64,000 nt of DNA from Metaclostridioides mangenotii (GCF_017873185.1 NZ_JAGGJX010000008.1:62001-126000); one strand, 5' to 3'. Shown: positions 38,495 through 47,796, numbered from the stretch's first letter. Notes: generated by a model from the sequence alone, not told the origin. Translations and numbers: made by a program.

Positions 38495-39100
38495 TTAAGG
38501 ATTGCAGCGTTTAGCTACAACTACTCCATAATTTGTTGATGTTCTATGTGGTTCGATATTCCAAGGAGTCTTCCATTTGGCATTTTGTGTATGACAAATA
38601 TATTGTAATCGCAAAGATTCAGTATTCTTCCATCTTTTATCTTTAGAGTAGTTTCTTTTTATTATCCCCCAACTTTCTGTTACTGCTGCTGAATAGACAT
38701 CTTTTTTCAAAGCAGTATCAATAAATTCTTTTGTTGGAGAAATACTTAGCGAGATTTCTCCACTTCTATTGATCCATTTAATATAATTGAAATACTTCTT
38801 TACTATTTGTCTTGCTTGAATTTCTGACATAGAACCGTCTTGGCCGTCCTGCAATTCCTTTAAGAATCCAACATTATTTTGAATATTTTCTTCACTAAAT
38901 CCCTCATCTGAACCATACATCAAAATATATGTTTCTCTATATTCATCCATTTTTTCCTTTGATATCTTATCCTCTTGTTCTATGCTTATTTGATTTTCTT
39001 GTACATCAGTTATTTCTGCATTAACAACTGTAGTCATAGGTGTTGCCACTGTAACTGCAATTGCAACTGTAGCTATAAACTTTCTTATTTTACTGTTCAT
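38495..39100 (-). CDS. Secreted DUF2599-type protein, possible bacteriocin
   Basis: 201 residues. A classical signal peptide (MNSKIRKFIATVAIAVTVAT, cleavage after VVNA, residue 28), an acidic linker, then a C-terminal domain matching DUF2599 (SWGIIKRNYSKDKRWKNTES; ICHTQNAKWKTPWNIEPHRT, ending YGVVVAKRCNP). Exactly two cysteines, Cys169 and Cys199, suit one disulfide. AGGAGGGG precedes the ATG. The neighbours, a 3-TM protein and a thioredoxin, suggest toxin, immunity and disulfide helper. The biological role of DUF2599 is not established as far as I know. Confidence 0.75.
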   Translation of the reverse strand: MNSKIRKFIATVAIAVTVATPMTTVVNAEITDVQENQISIEQEDKISKEKMDEYRETYILMYGSDEGFSEENIQNNVGFLKELQDGQDGSMSEIQARQIVKKYFNYIKWINRSGEISLSISPTKEFIDTALKKDVYSAAVTESWGIIKRNYSKDKRWKNTESLRLQYICHTQNAKWKTPWNIEPHRTSTNYGVVVAKRCNP

Positions 39101-39379
39101 TATTACCCCTCCTAAAATAAAATAGAATACTTAACCACTTGATCTAATTTTCGTAGAAAGATATATTTTAATCCAATATATTCCTCATATATTGATATTA
39201 TTATATTTATTTCTATAAATCTATAAAATGTCAAAACTGGTCATTTAAACTACATAAGTGGGATAAGGAGTTTTAATTTGACAATAATGTTAATTAAATT
39301 ATCTACCTATACGATTATAAAAATATTTATGTCTACCAGGAATAATATTTCAACTACTTATTACTTGGTATAATTTTTA
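39101..39379. other. Intergenic region upstream of the DUF2599 cluster
   Basis: 280 bp, AT-rich. It must contain the cluster promoter on the minus strand and ends at the junction where the partial toxin copy begins. No gene is seen. Confidence 0.4.
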
Positions 39380-39663
39380 GAAGGAATAAAAGAACTTCCA
39401 TATATCAACGCAGATAATATTTTAAGAACATTTACTGATGATTGGAAAAGTGCTGAAAATCAGATGAAGTCTGGACGTATGGCTATAAAAGAAAGAAATA
39501 GATTAATTAAAGAAGAAGAATCATTTTGCCAGGAGACAACACTAACAGGTAAAGGTATTCTAAATTCATTAAAAAAGATAAAAGATCTGGGATATCAAAT
39601 TAATATGTATTATATTGGTGTAAATGATCCTAATATATATTTAGAAAGGATAAGAAATAGGGT
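39380..39663 (+). pseudogene. Partial second copy of the zeta-toxin gene (5'/middle part)
   Basis: About 283 bp nearly identical to 37027-37309 (GIKELPYINADNILRTFTDD). It lacks the start and P-loop and breaks off after RIRNRV. It retains GAA where copy 1 has the TAA stop. The 3' part of the same gene reappears at 40708. Confidence 0.9.
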
Positions 39664-39754
39664 ATGCTATAATAAATTATGACATTAATATAGTAAACTT
39701 TTACAAATTTTAAAGTCTAACATAGATAAAATTAGTATATAGGGGATGATATTT

Positions 39755-39946
39755 ATGAAAAAAAATATATTAAAAGTTATAAACCCAATTGTGTATATAT
39801 TAGCAATAATTCTTTTGATTTTAGTTTCCACTGTTGGAAAAAATGTTTCATTACAACCGGTTTTAGATATTTTCGTCAAAGGATATTTTTTTCTTGTAAT
39901 TACTACTGTAGTTATTAATACGCTGAATTACTTCTATAAAAAATAG
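39755..39946 (+). CDS. Small two-helix membrane protein
   Basis: 63 residues: MKKNILKVINPIVYILAIIL, a second helix near residues 40-58, and a basic end (NYFYKK). AGGGG lies 9 bases ahead of this ATG; an ATG at 39746 is too close to the SD. Not recognised. It lies inside the DNA that splits the second toxin copy and is followed by repeat copy 2. Confidence 0.55.
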   Translation: MKKNILKVINPIVYILAIILLILVSTVGKNVSLQPVLDIFVKGYFFLVITTVVINTLNYFYKK

Positions 39947-39979
39947 CTAAATTTACTATTAGGAACTTTGATATTTAGA

Positions 39980-40065
39980 ATAAAATTAATGCCCCTACAA
40001 TCCATTTATATGGACTATAAGGGCATTTTTACTATACCTCTTTAAATGTATTTTAGAAACTAATT
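39980..40065 (+). repeat. Dispersed hairpin repeat, copy 2
   Basis: Same unit as 35311-35390: ATAAAATTAATGCCCCTACA ... AAGGGCATTTTTACTATACC ... TTAAATGTATTTTAGAAAC. AATGCCC and GGGCATT form the stem. It follows the 63-residue ORF and can act as its terminator. Confidence 0.7.
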
Positions 40066-40246
40066 AAAATTTATTTTCGTCTGTAAATAGCAGTATTTCT
40101 ACTATCCTTACCCTTCTGTATTTAAAAATGTTTAATGTCTAAGTAGTCACCCTCTAACAAGCCCTTTTTTACGTAACTATAAGAAAATGTCAATAAACAG
40201 ATTTAATTAGCTTAAACAGGGCATTGCTTACGTTATTCAATAAAAA

Positions 40247-40276
40247 AACCTAGCAAATTGTTCTATTTGCTAGGTT
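40247..40276 (-). terminator. Terminator after the 58-residue ORF
   Basis: AACCTAGCAAAT (40247-40258) and ATTTGCTAGGTT (40265-40276) with TTTTTTATT following on the minus strand. Confidence 0.85.
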
Positions 40277-40297
40277 GTGTTCTCTAGAAATCTATTC

Positions 40298-40474
40298 TTA
40301 TTCTTTTTTCATAGATATCAAATATATAATAAAAGATACTATTATTAATAATAACGGTATGTATTGTATTAAAAATATATTTTCTTGACTCATATAAAAC
40401 TTTATAAACTCATTTAACAAAAATGAACCCGCACAGATATAAATTGCAATAATTAAATGTTTTTCATTATTCAT
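40298..40474 (-). CDS. 58-residue membrane protein
   Basis: MNNEKHLIIAIYICAGSFLL, then a second hydrophobic helix (IPLLLLIIVSFIIYLIS) and KKE at the end. GAAAGGAAAT precedes the ATG and a good terminator follows, which supports a real small gene. No family is recognised. Confidence 0.6.
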   Translation of the reverse strand: MNNEKHLIIAIYICAGSFLLNEFIKFYMSQENIFLIQYIPLLLIIVSFIIYLISMKKE

Positions 40475-40489
40475 AATAAATTTCCTTTC

Positions 40490-40690
40490 TAAATTTATTT
40501 ATACTTTACATCTAAATATTTATTGTGATAAATTTTATCAACTCTATATGTTGTTTTATATTTCTTTCCACCTTGATAATGATCAATTCGAACTTTTTTA
40601 AAGGTTATATCTGCGTATCCAGCCAATTACTCCATTTATTAGGATTAGCAGGTATTGTTGCAGAGACTTAAACTAAAAATACACAACTGG
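40490..40690 (-). pseudogene. Degenerate 3' end of an unknown gene
   Basis: On the minus strand, YADITFKKVRIDHYQGGKKY then KTTYRVDKIYHNKYLDVKYK and a stop form a protein-like end. Upstream, the frame is cut by a stop, and another frame reads WSNWLDTQI, implying a frameshift. No start or SD. Family unknown. Confidence 0.35.
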
Positions 40691-40707
40691 GCATTTAAAT
40701 AGCATAA

Positions 40708-40882
40708 CTGGGACACCTGGTTTGAAAATGGTAACTTAGTTTTTTATAAAAATAAAAATAATGTTTCCTGGTTAGAAAATACTTTAGGAGCTGATTTATT
40801 AAAGACTCGAAAAGAACAAGCTATAAACAGAAATAAAGGAAAAAGGAAGGCTAGGAATTTGGATAATGAAATGGAAAGATGA
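40708..40882 (+). pseudogene. 3' fragment of the second zeta-toxin copy
   Basis: Matches 37440-37612 closely (TWFENGNLVFYKNKNNVSWL; GADLLKTRKEQAINRNK) and ends at the equivalent stop. About 130 bp of the middle are missing, and 1 kb of other DNA separates it from the 5' part at 39380-39663. Confidence 0.88.
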
Positions 40883-41221
40883 GTAAGTTAATAAATGTTC
40901 CCCCTTAGGGGGAAACCCATTTCATACTCTCCTTTAAGTAAGTAGTAAACCTTAATGCTAGTATTGAACATTAATGCGCGTACTTGAATAACAGCTAATT
41001 TGCAAGATAATTAAAGCAAACATAATGGTTGATGTCAATGTTATGTTTCAATAAACACTGCTGGTTTCTTCACTAATTATTAAAAGAGCAGATATTCGGG
41101 AGAACGGCTGGCATTGCTTTTTTATTACCCAACAAGCCGCAAAAAAATATTCGCAGCCAAATTATGCATTGATTGTACTTACTGCGATCCTTGTCAAGCA
41201 TTGATATTTATCCCTTGATTT
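40883..41221. other. Gene-poor stretch next to the TetR gene
   Basis: 340 bp. A plus-strand frame near 41100-41210 (FFITQQAAKKYSQPNYALIV) looks protein-like but has no start and ends in a stop; it may be a relic of a transporter gene. Base composition is less AT-rich than the toxin region, marking a junction. Confidence 0.4.
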
Positions 41222-41896
41222 TTATCGACTTCTTTTAATTGCAATAAATTCGCCAAAATACTTCTTAAATTTCTCTAAAGAAACTTCAATCATTTCTTGA
41301 TTAACCAATTCTCCTTTAGCATATAATTCCTGGAGGAAACCTGCTGTTAAAATGCCCGCAATATTATTTATATCTACCTTATCTTCTTCTTTAAAATATC
41401 CATCTTGAATACATAATTCTACAAGATAAAGGCAACGAATTTCTGTATTTGGAGCATTGACAAACTCCGCAATGCGTTCATTACGAAGATCATGATGCAG
41501 CCAATCTGGAAATACTTCTGAAAATGTCTTTAATTTTCTTTGTATATTACTCGATTGAGATGAAAAGAATATATATGAATATAATTGGGGGTTTTGAAAT
41601 GCATACCGGCAGTATGTCAGCCAAATTTCCATCAGATTATCAAGACTATCAATTCTACGCGCAAGAATGTCACAGCATTCACTGAAGTATTCTGTTATGC
41701 AGTATATAGATGCCCATTCTTTCAACTCATCCAAGTTATCAAAGTAGTTATATAATGTGGCACTGTTATAACCTGCTCCTTCTGAAACATTACGTATTGT
41801 CAGATGATCCACACCTTCATTTGACATAATATTAGCTGCTGACTCGATAAAATATAACATAACTCTTTTCTTTTTTAATGTAATATTCGTTTTCAT
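41222..41896 (-). CDS. TetR/AcrR-family transcriptional regulator
   Basis: 224 residues with an N-terminal TetR helix-turn-helix (VDHLTIRNVSEGAGYNSATL, then YNYFDNLDELKEWASIY) and a helical ligand domain with no recognised specificity. It lies 160 bp downstream of the ornithine cyclodeaminase-like gene on the same strand, so it may control the BCCT/OCD unit. Confidence 0.9.
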   Translation of the reverse strand: MKTNITLKKKRVMLYFIESAANIMSNEGVDHLTIRNVSEGAGYNSATLYNYFDNLDELKEWASIYCITEYFSECCDILARRIDSLDNLMEIWLTYCRYAFQNPQLYSYIFFSSQSSNIQRKLKTFSEVFPDWLHHDLRNERIAEFVNAPNTEIRCLYLVELCIQDGYFKEEDKVDINNIAGILTAGFLQELYAKGELVNQEMIEVSLEKFKKYFGEFIAIKRSR

Positions 41897-42058
41897 AACT
41901 AATCTTCCTTTTTATAATTGTATAACAATATCGTATCACTAATTTGTTTATTCAACAATAATAAACTTTTATAATTTTAAAACACCTTCAAGGCTTTCAT
42001 TTAACCTTGAAGGTGAATATCTAAGTTTATGAAAAAGAAAGAGAGAAAAAAAAAGTCC

Positions 42059-43057
42059 TTATAAAAATTTTCTACAAGTAAATAACTTATAAACTTCATA
42101 TGTAGCTATAGCCATAGATACATCCAGTACACAAGATCCAACACTTTCATATAAAGTGATTTCTTCATCATTTTCACGAGCTATAACATTGCCTACAAGG
42201 CAATCACCGACAGATCCAACGACTTTATCTTTAGAAACCACTCCCTTTTCTACAGGTATTAAGATATCCCCTGCAGCTTCCCAGAGCCCGTCCACATGTT
42301 CTGTAATGATTCGTGCTGCTTTTACAACTGTTTCTTCATCAATTTCCTGCATGAATGGTGTAAAAGAGCCTATCGCATTGATATGGGTACCGGGTTTTAA
42401 TTCAGAACCATTAAATACTGGAGTAAGAGAAGGTGTGCACGTGCAAATAATATCTGAATTAAATACTAATTCACTAACTGACTTGCATTTTATGATCCTA
42501 TATGGTTTATTTTGAACCTTTGCGACCTTTGCGATTCTCTCTGCAAATTTATCCACCCTATCAGGTATTGGGTCATAAATTCTTAACTCTGTCAGCTCCC
42601 TAACTTCCTGTATGGCGAGAACCTGTGTATAGGCTTGTACACCCGTACCGATTACACCCAAACAATGAGCGTCTTTTCTAGCCATCAAATCTGTGGCAAC
42701 ACCAGCACTGCCGCCAGTCTTAATTGCAGTTAGATAATCTGCATTGATTAAAGCAACTTGTTCCCCCGTTCCAGCAGAATAAAGACTAATTTTAGAAATT
42801 ACACTTGGCAGTCCCTTAGAAATATTGTCCTTAAATACTGCAGAAAATTTAGATCCAAAAAAGGGAACATCTAAACAATTTGCCACTAGCCATTGACCAC
42901 AGTTTTCCTCTCCTCTTATTGGTCCAACAACCCTGCCCGGTGCATATCTTTTCCCTTCTGCAGAAGCCTTGTATGCTTCTCTTATCGTTTCAAGAGTCAG
43001 ACCGATATCTAATGCATCTTGAACTTGTTCCTCAGTAATAAATAACATCTTGCCCAT
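42059..43057 (-). CDS. Ornithine cyclodeaminase / mu-crystallin family dehydrogenase
   Basis: 332 residues. The family N-terminus (FITEEQVQDALDIGLTLETI), substrate region (GPIRGEENCGQWLVANCLDV), Rossmann motif GVIGTGVQAYTQVLA and GTHINAIGSF are present. Members deaminate ornithine, reduce imino acids or oxidise other amino acids, so the substrate is open. The gene starts 42 bp after a BCCT transporter stop, so its substrate is probably what that transporter brings in. Length is normal. Confidence 0.9.
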   Translation of the reverse strand: MGKMLFITEEQVQDALDIGLTLETIREAYKASAEGKRYAPGRVVGPIRGEENCGQWLVANCLDVPFFGSKFSAVFKDNISKGLPSVISKISLYSAGTGEQVALINADYLTAIKTGGSAGVATDLMARKDAHCLGVIGTGVQAYTQVLAIQEVRELTELRIYDPIPDRVDKFAERIAKVAKVQNKPYRIIKCKSVSELVFNSDIICTCTPSLTPVFNGSELKPGTHINAIGSFTPFMQEIDEETVVKAARIITEHVDGLWEAAGDILIPVEKGVVSKDKVVGSVGDCLVGNVIARENDEEITLYESVGSCVLDVSMAIATYEVYKLFTCRKFL

Positions 43058-43099
43058 TTTTTCCTCCTAGTATAATTAATTTATTTCACTCTTGATATA

Positions 43100-44671
43100 T
43101 CATAACTGGATTTCATTATCCGATTTAAATGATTCATCATCAATTCTTAATGATTTATTCTGATACAATAGTTTCCCGGCTTTAAGTACGCTCGGTATTA
43201 GTACAACATAGAAGAAGATTAAAGGAACCCCGCAGATTACAATAAAATTCTGCATAGCGCTCATTGCATCATTTCCTCCAATTATTACCAAAACAGCTGC
43301 TACAATGCCTAGAAGAGCTGCAAATAACCCACGAATCCACGGATAAGGCACTTCCATATGTGTAGTCTGGACCGCCATACTGTACGCAGCTCCTGCTCCT
43401 GTTGTTATTAGAAATAATACAATCAAGATTAGAGCAAGCGGCATCATGAAGAACGAACCCGGAAGATGCTGTATCAAGCTTATCAGCACGCTGGGTAATC
43501 CTGCAGAACCAAGCGCTTCCGTTAGAACCCCTGCGTTTATCATTTCAAAGCCAATTGCAGACCCACCAAAAATAGCAAACCAAATGCCTGTAATAAGCGG
43601 GCATACAAATGTAATACCAAGTAAGATCTGACGTAATGAACGTCCTTTTGACATACTTAAGGTCAACACTGCCATTGACGGTCCATAAGCAATGAACCAA
43701 ATCTGATAGAAGACTGTCCATCCACCCATCCATGTTACATCTAGTCTAGATAAGGACATAACGAAGAAATTCTGAATAAATAATCCAAGACTGCTTACAT
43801 AACTGTCAACTACGAACATTCCAGTACCAAGTAGCAAAATAGATATAGCAAATATCGCTCCTAAATAAATCGTCGCTTTAGAAAGAAAATCCATACCTTT
43901 TTTAAGCCCCGTAGCTGCACCAAATATAAACATTACTGCTGCAATCAGAATTACAACTACTTGGGTCATAACTGTGTTAGGAATGCCCCACACAGCATTT
44001 AAAGCAAATGCTATCTGAAGACCAAGAAAGCCTGTTGGACCAATTGTTCCTGCAGCAACACCAATTAAAGCAAAAATATCAAAGGCTTTACCTGCAACAC
44101 CATTTGATGCTTTTTCACCGCCAACTAGATAAAGCATAGAACTAGGTCTATTTGGGAGCCCCTTTTCATAAATTACATAAGCCAATAGTGGTATACAGAA
44201 AGCTGTTGCCCCCCAGACCAAATACCCCCAGTTAAAAGCACCTTGAGCTAAAGCATAGCCGGCTGCTGTAAATGTCCCTGCTTCAACACCTTCAAAATGT
44301 GGGGGTACATTCACAAAATGATAGAAGGGTTCTGCTGCTGCATAAAAAACACCTCCTCCTGCAAGCATGGTTGTAATGAGGATTGCATACCAGCTAAAGG
44401 TACTCATTTCTTTTTTAGCATCTTTGCCACCGATTCTAATATTTCCGAATTTTGATATAGCAACAAATAATGCTATCAACCAGAAAATTAACATCATCAG
44501 CTGTATAAACCCACCTAAGTAATTAGTTATAATATTAAAACCACCTGAAATGACTGCATATGTGGCTTCACTATTAACCAAGGCGGATATTGCGAATAGA
44601 ATTAAAAATCCTGCCAAAATTCCAAATCGCAACCACTCAATGTTTCCTTTTCCCATCCTATTCTTATCCAT
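43100..44671 (-). CDS. BCCT-family transporter
   Basis: 523 residues with 12 predicted membrane helices of the betaine/carnitine/choline transporter family. Diagnostic stretches are YAAAEPFYHFVNVPPHF, FNWGYLVWGATAF and WTVFYQIWFIAYGPSMAVLT, where the usual substrate-site WTLFYWAWW is altered to WTVFYQIWF. That change suggests a non-betaine substrate. It is followed closely by the OCD-like dehydrogenase. A decayed paralog lies just upstream. Confidence 0.92.
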   Translation of the reverse strand: MDKNRMGKGNIEWLRFGILAGFLILFAISALVNSEATYAVISGGFNIITNYLGGFIQLMMLIFWLIALFVAISKFGNIRIGGKDAKKEMSTFSWYAILITTMLAGGGVFYAAAEPFYHFVNVPPHFEGVEAGTFTAAGYALAQGAFNWGYLVWGATAFCIPLLAYVIYEKGLPNRPSSMLYLVGGEKASNGVAGKAFDIFALIGVAAGTIGPTGFLGLQIAFALNAVWGIPNTVMTQVVVILIAAVMFIFGAATGLKKGMDFLSKATIYLGAIFAISILLLGTGMFVVDSYVSSLGLFIQNFFVMSLSRLDVTWMGGWTVFYQIWFIAYGPSMAVLTLSMSKGRSLRQILLGITFVCPLITGIWFAIFGGSAIGFEMINAGVLTEALGSAGLPSVLISLIQHLPGSFFMMPLALILIVLFLITTGAGAAYSMAVQTTHMEVPYPWIRGLFAALLGIVAAVLVIIGGNDAMSAMQNFIVICGVPLIFFYVVLIPSVLKAGKLLYQNKSLRIDDESFKSDNEIQL

Positions 44672-44813
44672 TTTTACCTCCTTAAATGTATGAATTTGTT
44701 AACACTTTCATAAAATAACCATATGTTTAATTTTAATCAACTGATTATAATTTGTTAATAGGGTCTGCTAATTTCTTCCTTAACAATTACTCCTGGTATC
44801 TCTTCTTTAACTC

Positions 44814-45752
44814 TCAATTGCTTATTTGATATAATGACTTAGCCGCCTTAATTGCACCTGAAATCAATATAATATAAAATACTATAAGCGGTAATCCACA
44901 TATCACTATAAAGCTCTGCATAGCACTCATTACATCATTTCCTCCAATCAACACTAAAACTGTAGCGGAAGTACCTTAATAAAATAGCCAATAGGGCTCG
45001 AATCCATGCTTATGGCACATACATATTTGTGACTTAACAGACATACTGTATGCTGCTCTATATCCTCTCGTGACAAGAAATAAATAATTAATATCAAGGC
45101 TAAAGGAATCATGATATATGAGAGAGATAATTCTTGCAGCAAGGCAATAAAACACTCGGTAACCAAACTGAGTTCATAACAGTTGATAATATTCTAGGGT
45201 TTTGCATCTCAAATCTGTTTGCAGTTCCACCAAAAATTGAGAACCAGATACCGGCAATCAGTGGATAGATTACACCAATTCCAATCACCACTTCTCCTAA
45301 TGTACGTCCTTTAGACAAGCTTAATGCTAATACCACCATGGAAAGCCCATATTCAAGAAAAGAAATATGATAGAAAATTGTCTAGTTACCTAACCAGGCA
45401 GCGTCCGCCCTTAAAAATGCCATAGCAAAAAAATTATAGATAAACACACCTAGACTATTGATATAGAAATCAAATACAAATAGTCCACATCCTAAAGCCA
45501 AGATACCTGCAGCGAAAACCACTCCAAGATACACTGTTGCCTTCAACGAAAAGCCAATGTCTTTCTTTAAACCTGTTGATCCACATGCCGAATATCCCCA
45601 ATTAAAAGCATTTACCTCAAAAGCATTCCTACTGCTTTACCCTACAATAATCGCTTTGTAAGTAGCACTACCTTTTATTAAAGAAGCCATAATAAATAAG
45701 ATTAAAAACCTATGAGGATACCAAAACGTACCAACTCAACATTGGATTTCAT
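44814..45752 (-). pseudogene. Decayed BCCT transporter gene
   Basis: About 940 bp instead of ~1570. Pieces in different frames match the neighbour: an N-terminus MKSNVELVRFGI, LALSLSKGRTLGEVVIGIGV (matching LTLSMSKGRSLRQILLGITF), and the C-terminus FIVICGLPLIVFYIILISGA. Frameshifts, stops and an internal deletion separate them. It arose by tandem duplication or is an older related gene. Confidence 0.88.
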
Positions 45753-45944
45753 ATTATTACTTTTTTCATTTAATCACTCCTAAAGGAATGTGAACTTTTT
45801 ATCATTATAATCCTATGTCTATATAATAATCATATGTTTACTTTTTGTCAATTTGTTTTTTATTAAAATTCTTTCAGTAAATTAATACCCCTATAGATGA
45901 TCCAATATCGAGTTTTGATTCGATATATAAAAATAAGATAGCGT

Positions 45945-46043
45945 TTTGTAGACATTACAGATAAAGCATTAGAAGAAGAAAAGAAATCCATTCTTAAAAA
46001 GCTAGAAGAATTAAAAGAAAAAAGTGAACCTGTTTTAACATAA
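45945..46043 (+). pseudogene. 3' scrap of an unknown coiled-coil protein gene
   Basis: 32 codons ending in TAA, strongly helical and charged, without a start or SD. It probably belongs to the integrated plasmid remnant. Confidence 0.4.
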
Positions 46044-46114
46044 ATTTATGTCTTTAAAATGTAGGTGTATAACAGGAAAAGGTATTATATAATAACTTAT
46101 TTATAATACAAAAT

Positions 46115-46138
46115 AGGCCTAAGAAATTTCTTAGGCCT
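46115..46138. terminator. Perfect 24-bp palindrome, terminator-like
   Basis: AGGCCTAAGAAA directly joined to TTTCTTAGGCCT, with T-rich DNA after it on the plus strand. It shares the AGGCCTAAG core with the hairpin at 38159-38186. Confidence 0.65.
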
Positions 46139-46294
46139 TATTATATTTTTCTATTTCTAATCATAGCTTAAAATAATCCTACTAGGAATTGACAACTTAT
46201 TTAAAGCAAATCCATGAAGTCTGCAACCTTCAACTGCTATTCATTATAAGTGCAATATATCTATTTAATATTTGAATCTGCAAACTTCAAATAG

Positions 46295-47378
46295 TTATCT
46301 TATATATTCAATTTCGTTTTGTAATTTGTTAAACTCACGTTGGTTTTTATAATTATTTACTTCATTTCCGAGTACTCTTTTTAGTTTGTTTATATCCTTA
46401 TTATTTATTTTTATCGTTGATTTTTTTATATTTTCATTTGAATATAATAAACCTTTTATCTCTTTTATTGTAGATTCCCCATTCTTTTATAGAGATCTTT
46501 TATTTTATTTTCCTTATAGTTTTTATAATAATTGTGTTTTCCTTCTCCGTACGTATATAGTAAATTTTCTTGTTGTTCATCTAATAGTTTTATCAATTCT
46601 TCGTATTCTTCCTTCTTATAGTTCTTTAGATAATGCTCCGTAATTTTATCTAAATAAACTCTACTCTCTTTCATTGTATTATATTCATATGCCCATTGTT
46701 TTTTATCTTTAGGAAGATTTTCAATTGCTTTTTTATACAATAACTTTAATTGAACATCATTATTGAGTGTTTTTTTTGTTTGCCTAGTATCTTTTTATGA
46801 TTAATTTTTTTATAGTTCTTATCGTAATCAAGCAATGTATTAGTGAATTTGCTTTTCATTTTATCTAATGTTTTTGGTTTACGTTTACCTCTTTCTTTTG
46901 TTGGATGTGGCACACACATAGCAATATGTACATGAATATTATCAGTATTATAGTGTATTGATGCCGTCCATATAGCACTATCTTTTAATTTTTCTTCTTC
47001 TAATAAACAATTCATTGCATTGCATGTAGCTTCCCTTATTAATTCTTCATCTAGTTCTTGTGTCTCAGAATTATATAAACCTTGTTCCTCTAGCTTCTTA
47101 TTATTAAAAGAAAAAACATCTTGCCATAAGATGCTTTCGTTTTTCTTTGCTATTGAAAATAAATCTTTTATTTTTTTCTTCATTTAAGTTGCTCTTATCA
47201 GTACTAAATAAACCAGTGCTTTTCATTTCATTTTCCATATAATCGTTATATAAAGAGTATTGATTATATGCTTTATCTCTTTTTGCTTCTTCTCTATCTA
47301 TGTAATCAACATATGTTTAAAATTTTTAGAAGATGAATATACAAATTTAGTTTTATTAATTATAAAAGGACTGCTCAT
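46295..47378 (-). pseudogene. MobP-type relaxase, multiply frameshifted
   Basis: Starting MSSPFIINKTKFVYSSSKNF, then (shifted) YVDYIDREEAKRDKAYNQYS, (shifted) KIKDLFSIAKKNESILWQDV ... SIHYNTDNIHVHIAMCVPHP (the HUH-type metal motif), (shifted) YKKAIENLPKDKKQWAYEYN, and (shifted) STIKEIKGLLYSNENI to IEYIR. The pieces join into one relaxase of about 360 residues with at least four frameshifts, mostly in A/T runs. Relaxases nick oriT and lead plasmid transfer. Its ATG overlaps the stop of the preceding small gene (TAATGAG). Confidence 0.87.
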
Positions 47379-47542
47379 TAATATAACGCTCTATCATTTT
47401 TATATTTATAATCAAAAATCCTTTCCTTAACCACTTTTTTAGCTTTTATAAGTACATCTGATTCCAACTCATTTGTAACAGCCAGTTCTTCATCCCCACC
47501 TATATTTTTTAATATTAATATTCCATTTATAATCTCTATCAT
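47378..47542 (-). CDS. 54-residue mobilization-operon protein
   Basis: MIEIINGILILKNIGGDEEL through KNDRALY. It overlaps its upstream neighbour by one base and the relaxase start by one base, showing a tightly coupled mob operon. No family is recognised. Confidence 0.65.
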   Translation of the reverse strand: MIEIINGILILKNIGGDEELAVTNELESDVLIKAKKVVKERIFDYKYKNDRALY

Positions 47543-47796
47543 TAGTCTATTCCATTTAATGCAATCCTTATTTTTTTAAGTTCTTCTTCTAGATAATTTA
47601 TTGTACTTGCATGTATTTCTTCACTAAGCAAATTAATTGTATCTTTTTGATTTAAATGTATTTTATCTTTATGATCCTTTATTCTTCTTAATGTTATTGA
47701 AGCGTTTTTATCATCATGATCTATTTGTAAACGATTTGTATAATTAATACTTTCATCACTCATATAATAATGCTTTCTTATTTTGTTTTCACTCAC
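47542..47796 (-). CDS. 84-residue mobilization-operon protein
   Basis: A charged helical protein (YYMSDESINYTNRLQIDHDD; KDTINLLSEEIHASTINYLE). It overlaps the end of the upstream ribbon-helix-helix gene and the start of the 54-residue gene. Probably an accessory mobilization protein; that is inference from position. Confidence 0.65.
   Translation of the reverse strand: MSENKIRKHYYMSDESINYTNRLQIDHDDKNASITLRRIKDHKDKIHLNQKDTINLLSEEIHASTINYLEEELKKIRIALNGID

Larger units (their letters stand above)
45753..46294. other. Junction region with a C-terminal ORF scrap and a palindrome
   Basis: 540 bp. On the plus strand 45945-46043 reads FVDITDKALEEEKKSILKKL then EELKEKSEPVLT and a stop, a coiled-coil tail without a start. 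A perfect palindrome lies at 46115-46138. Nothing else is supported. Confidence 0.45.
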
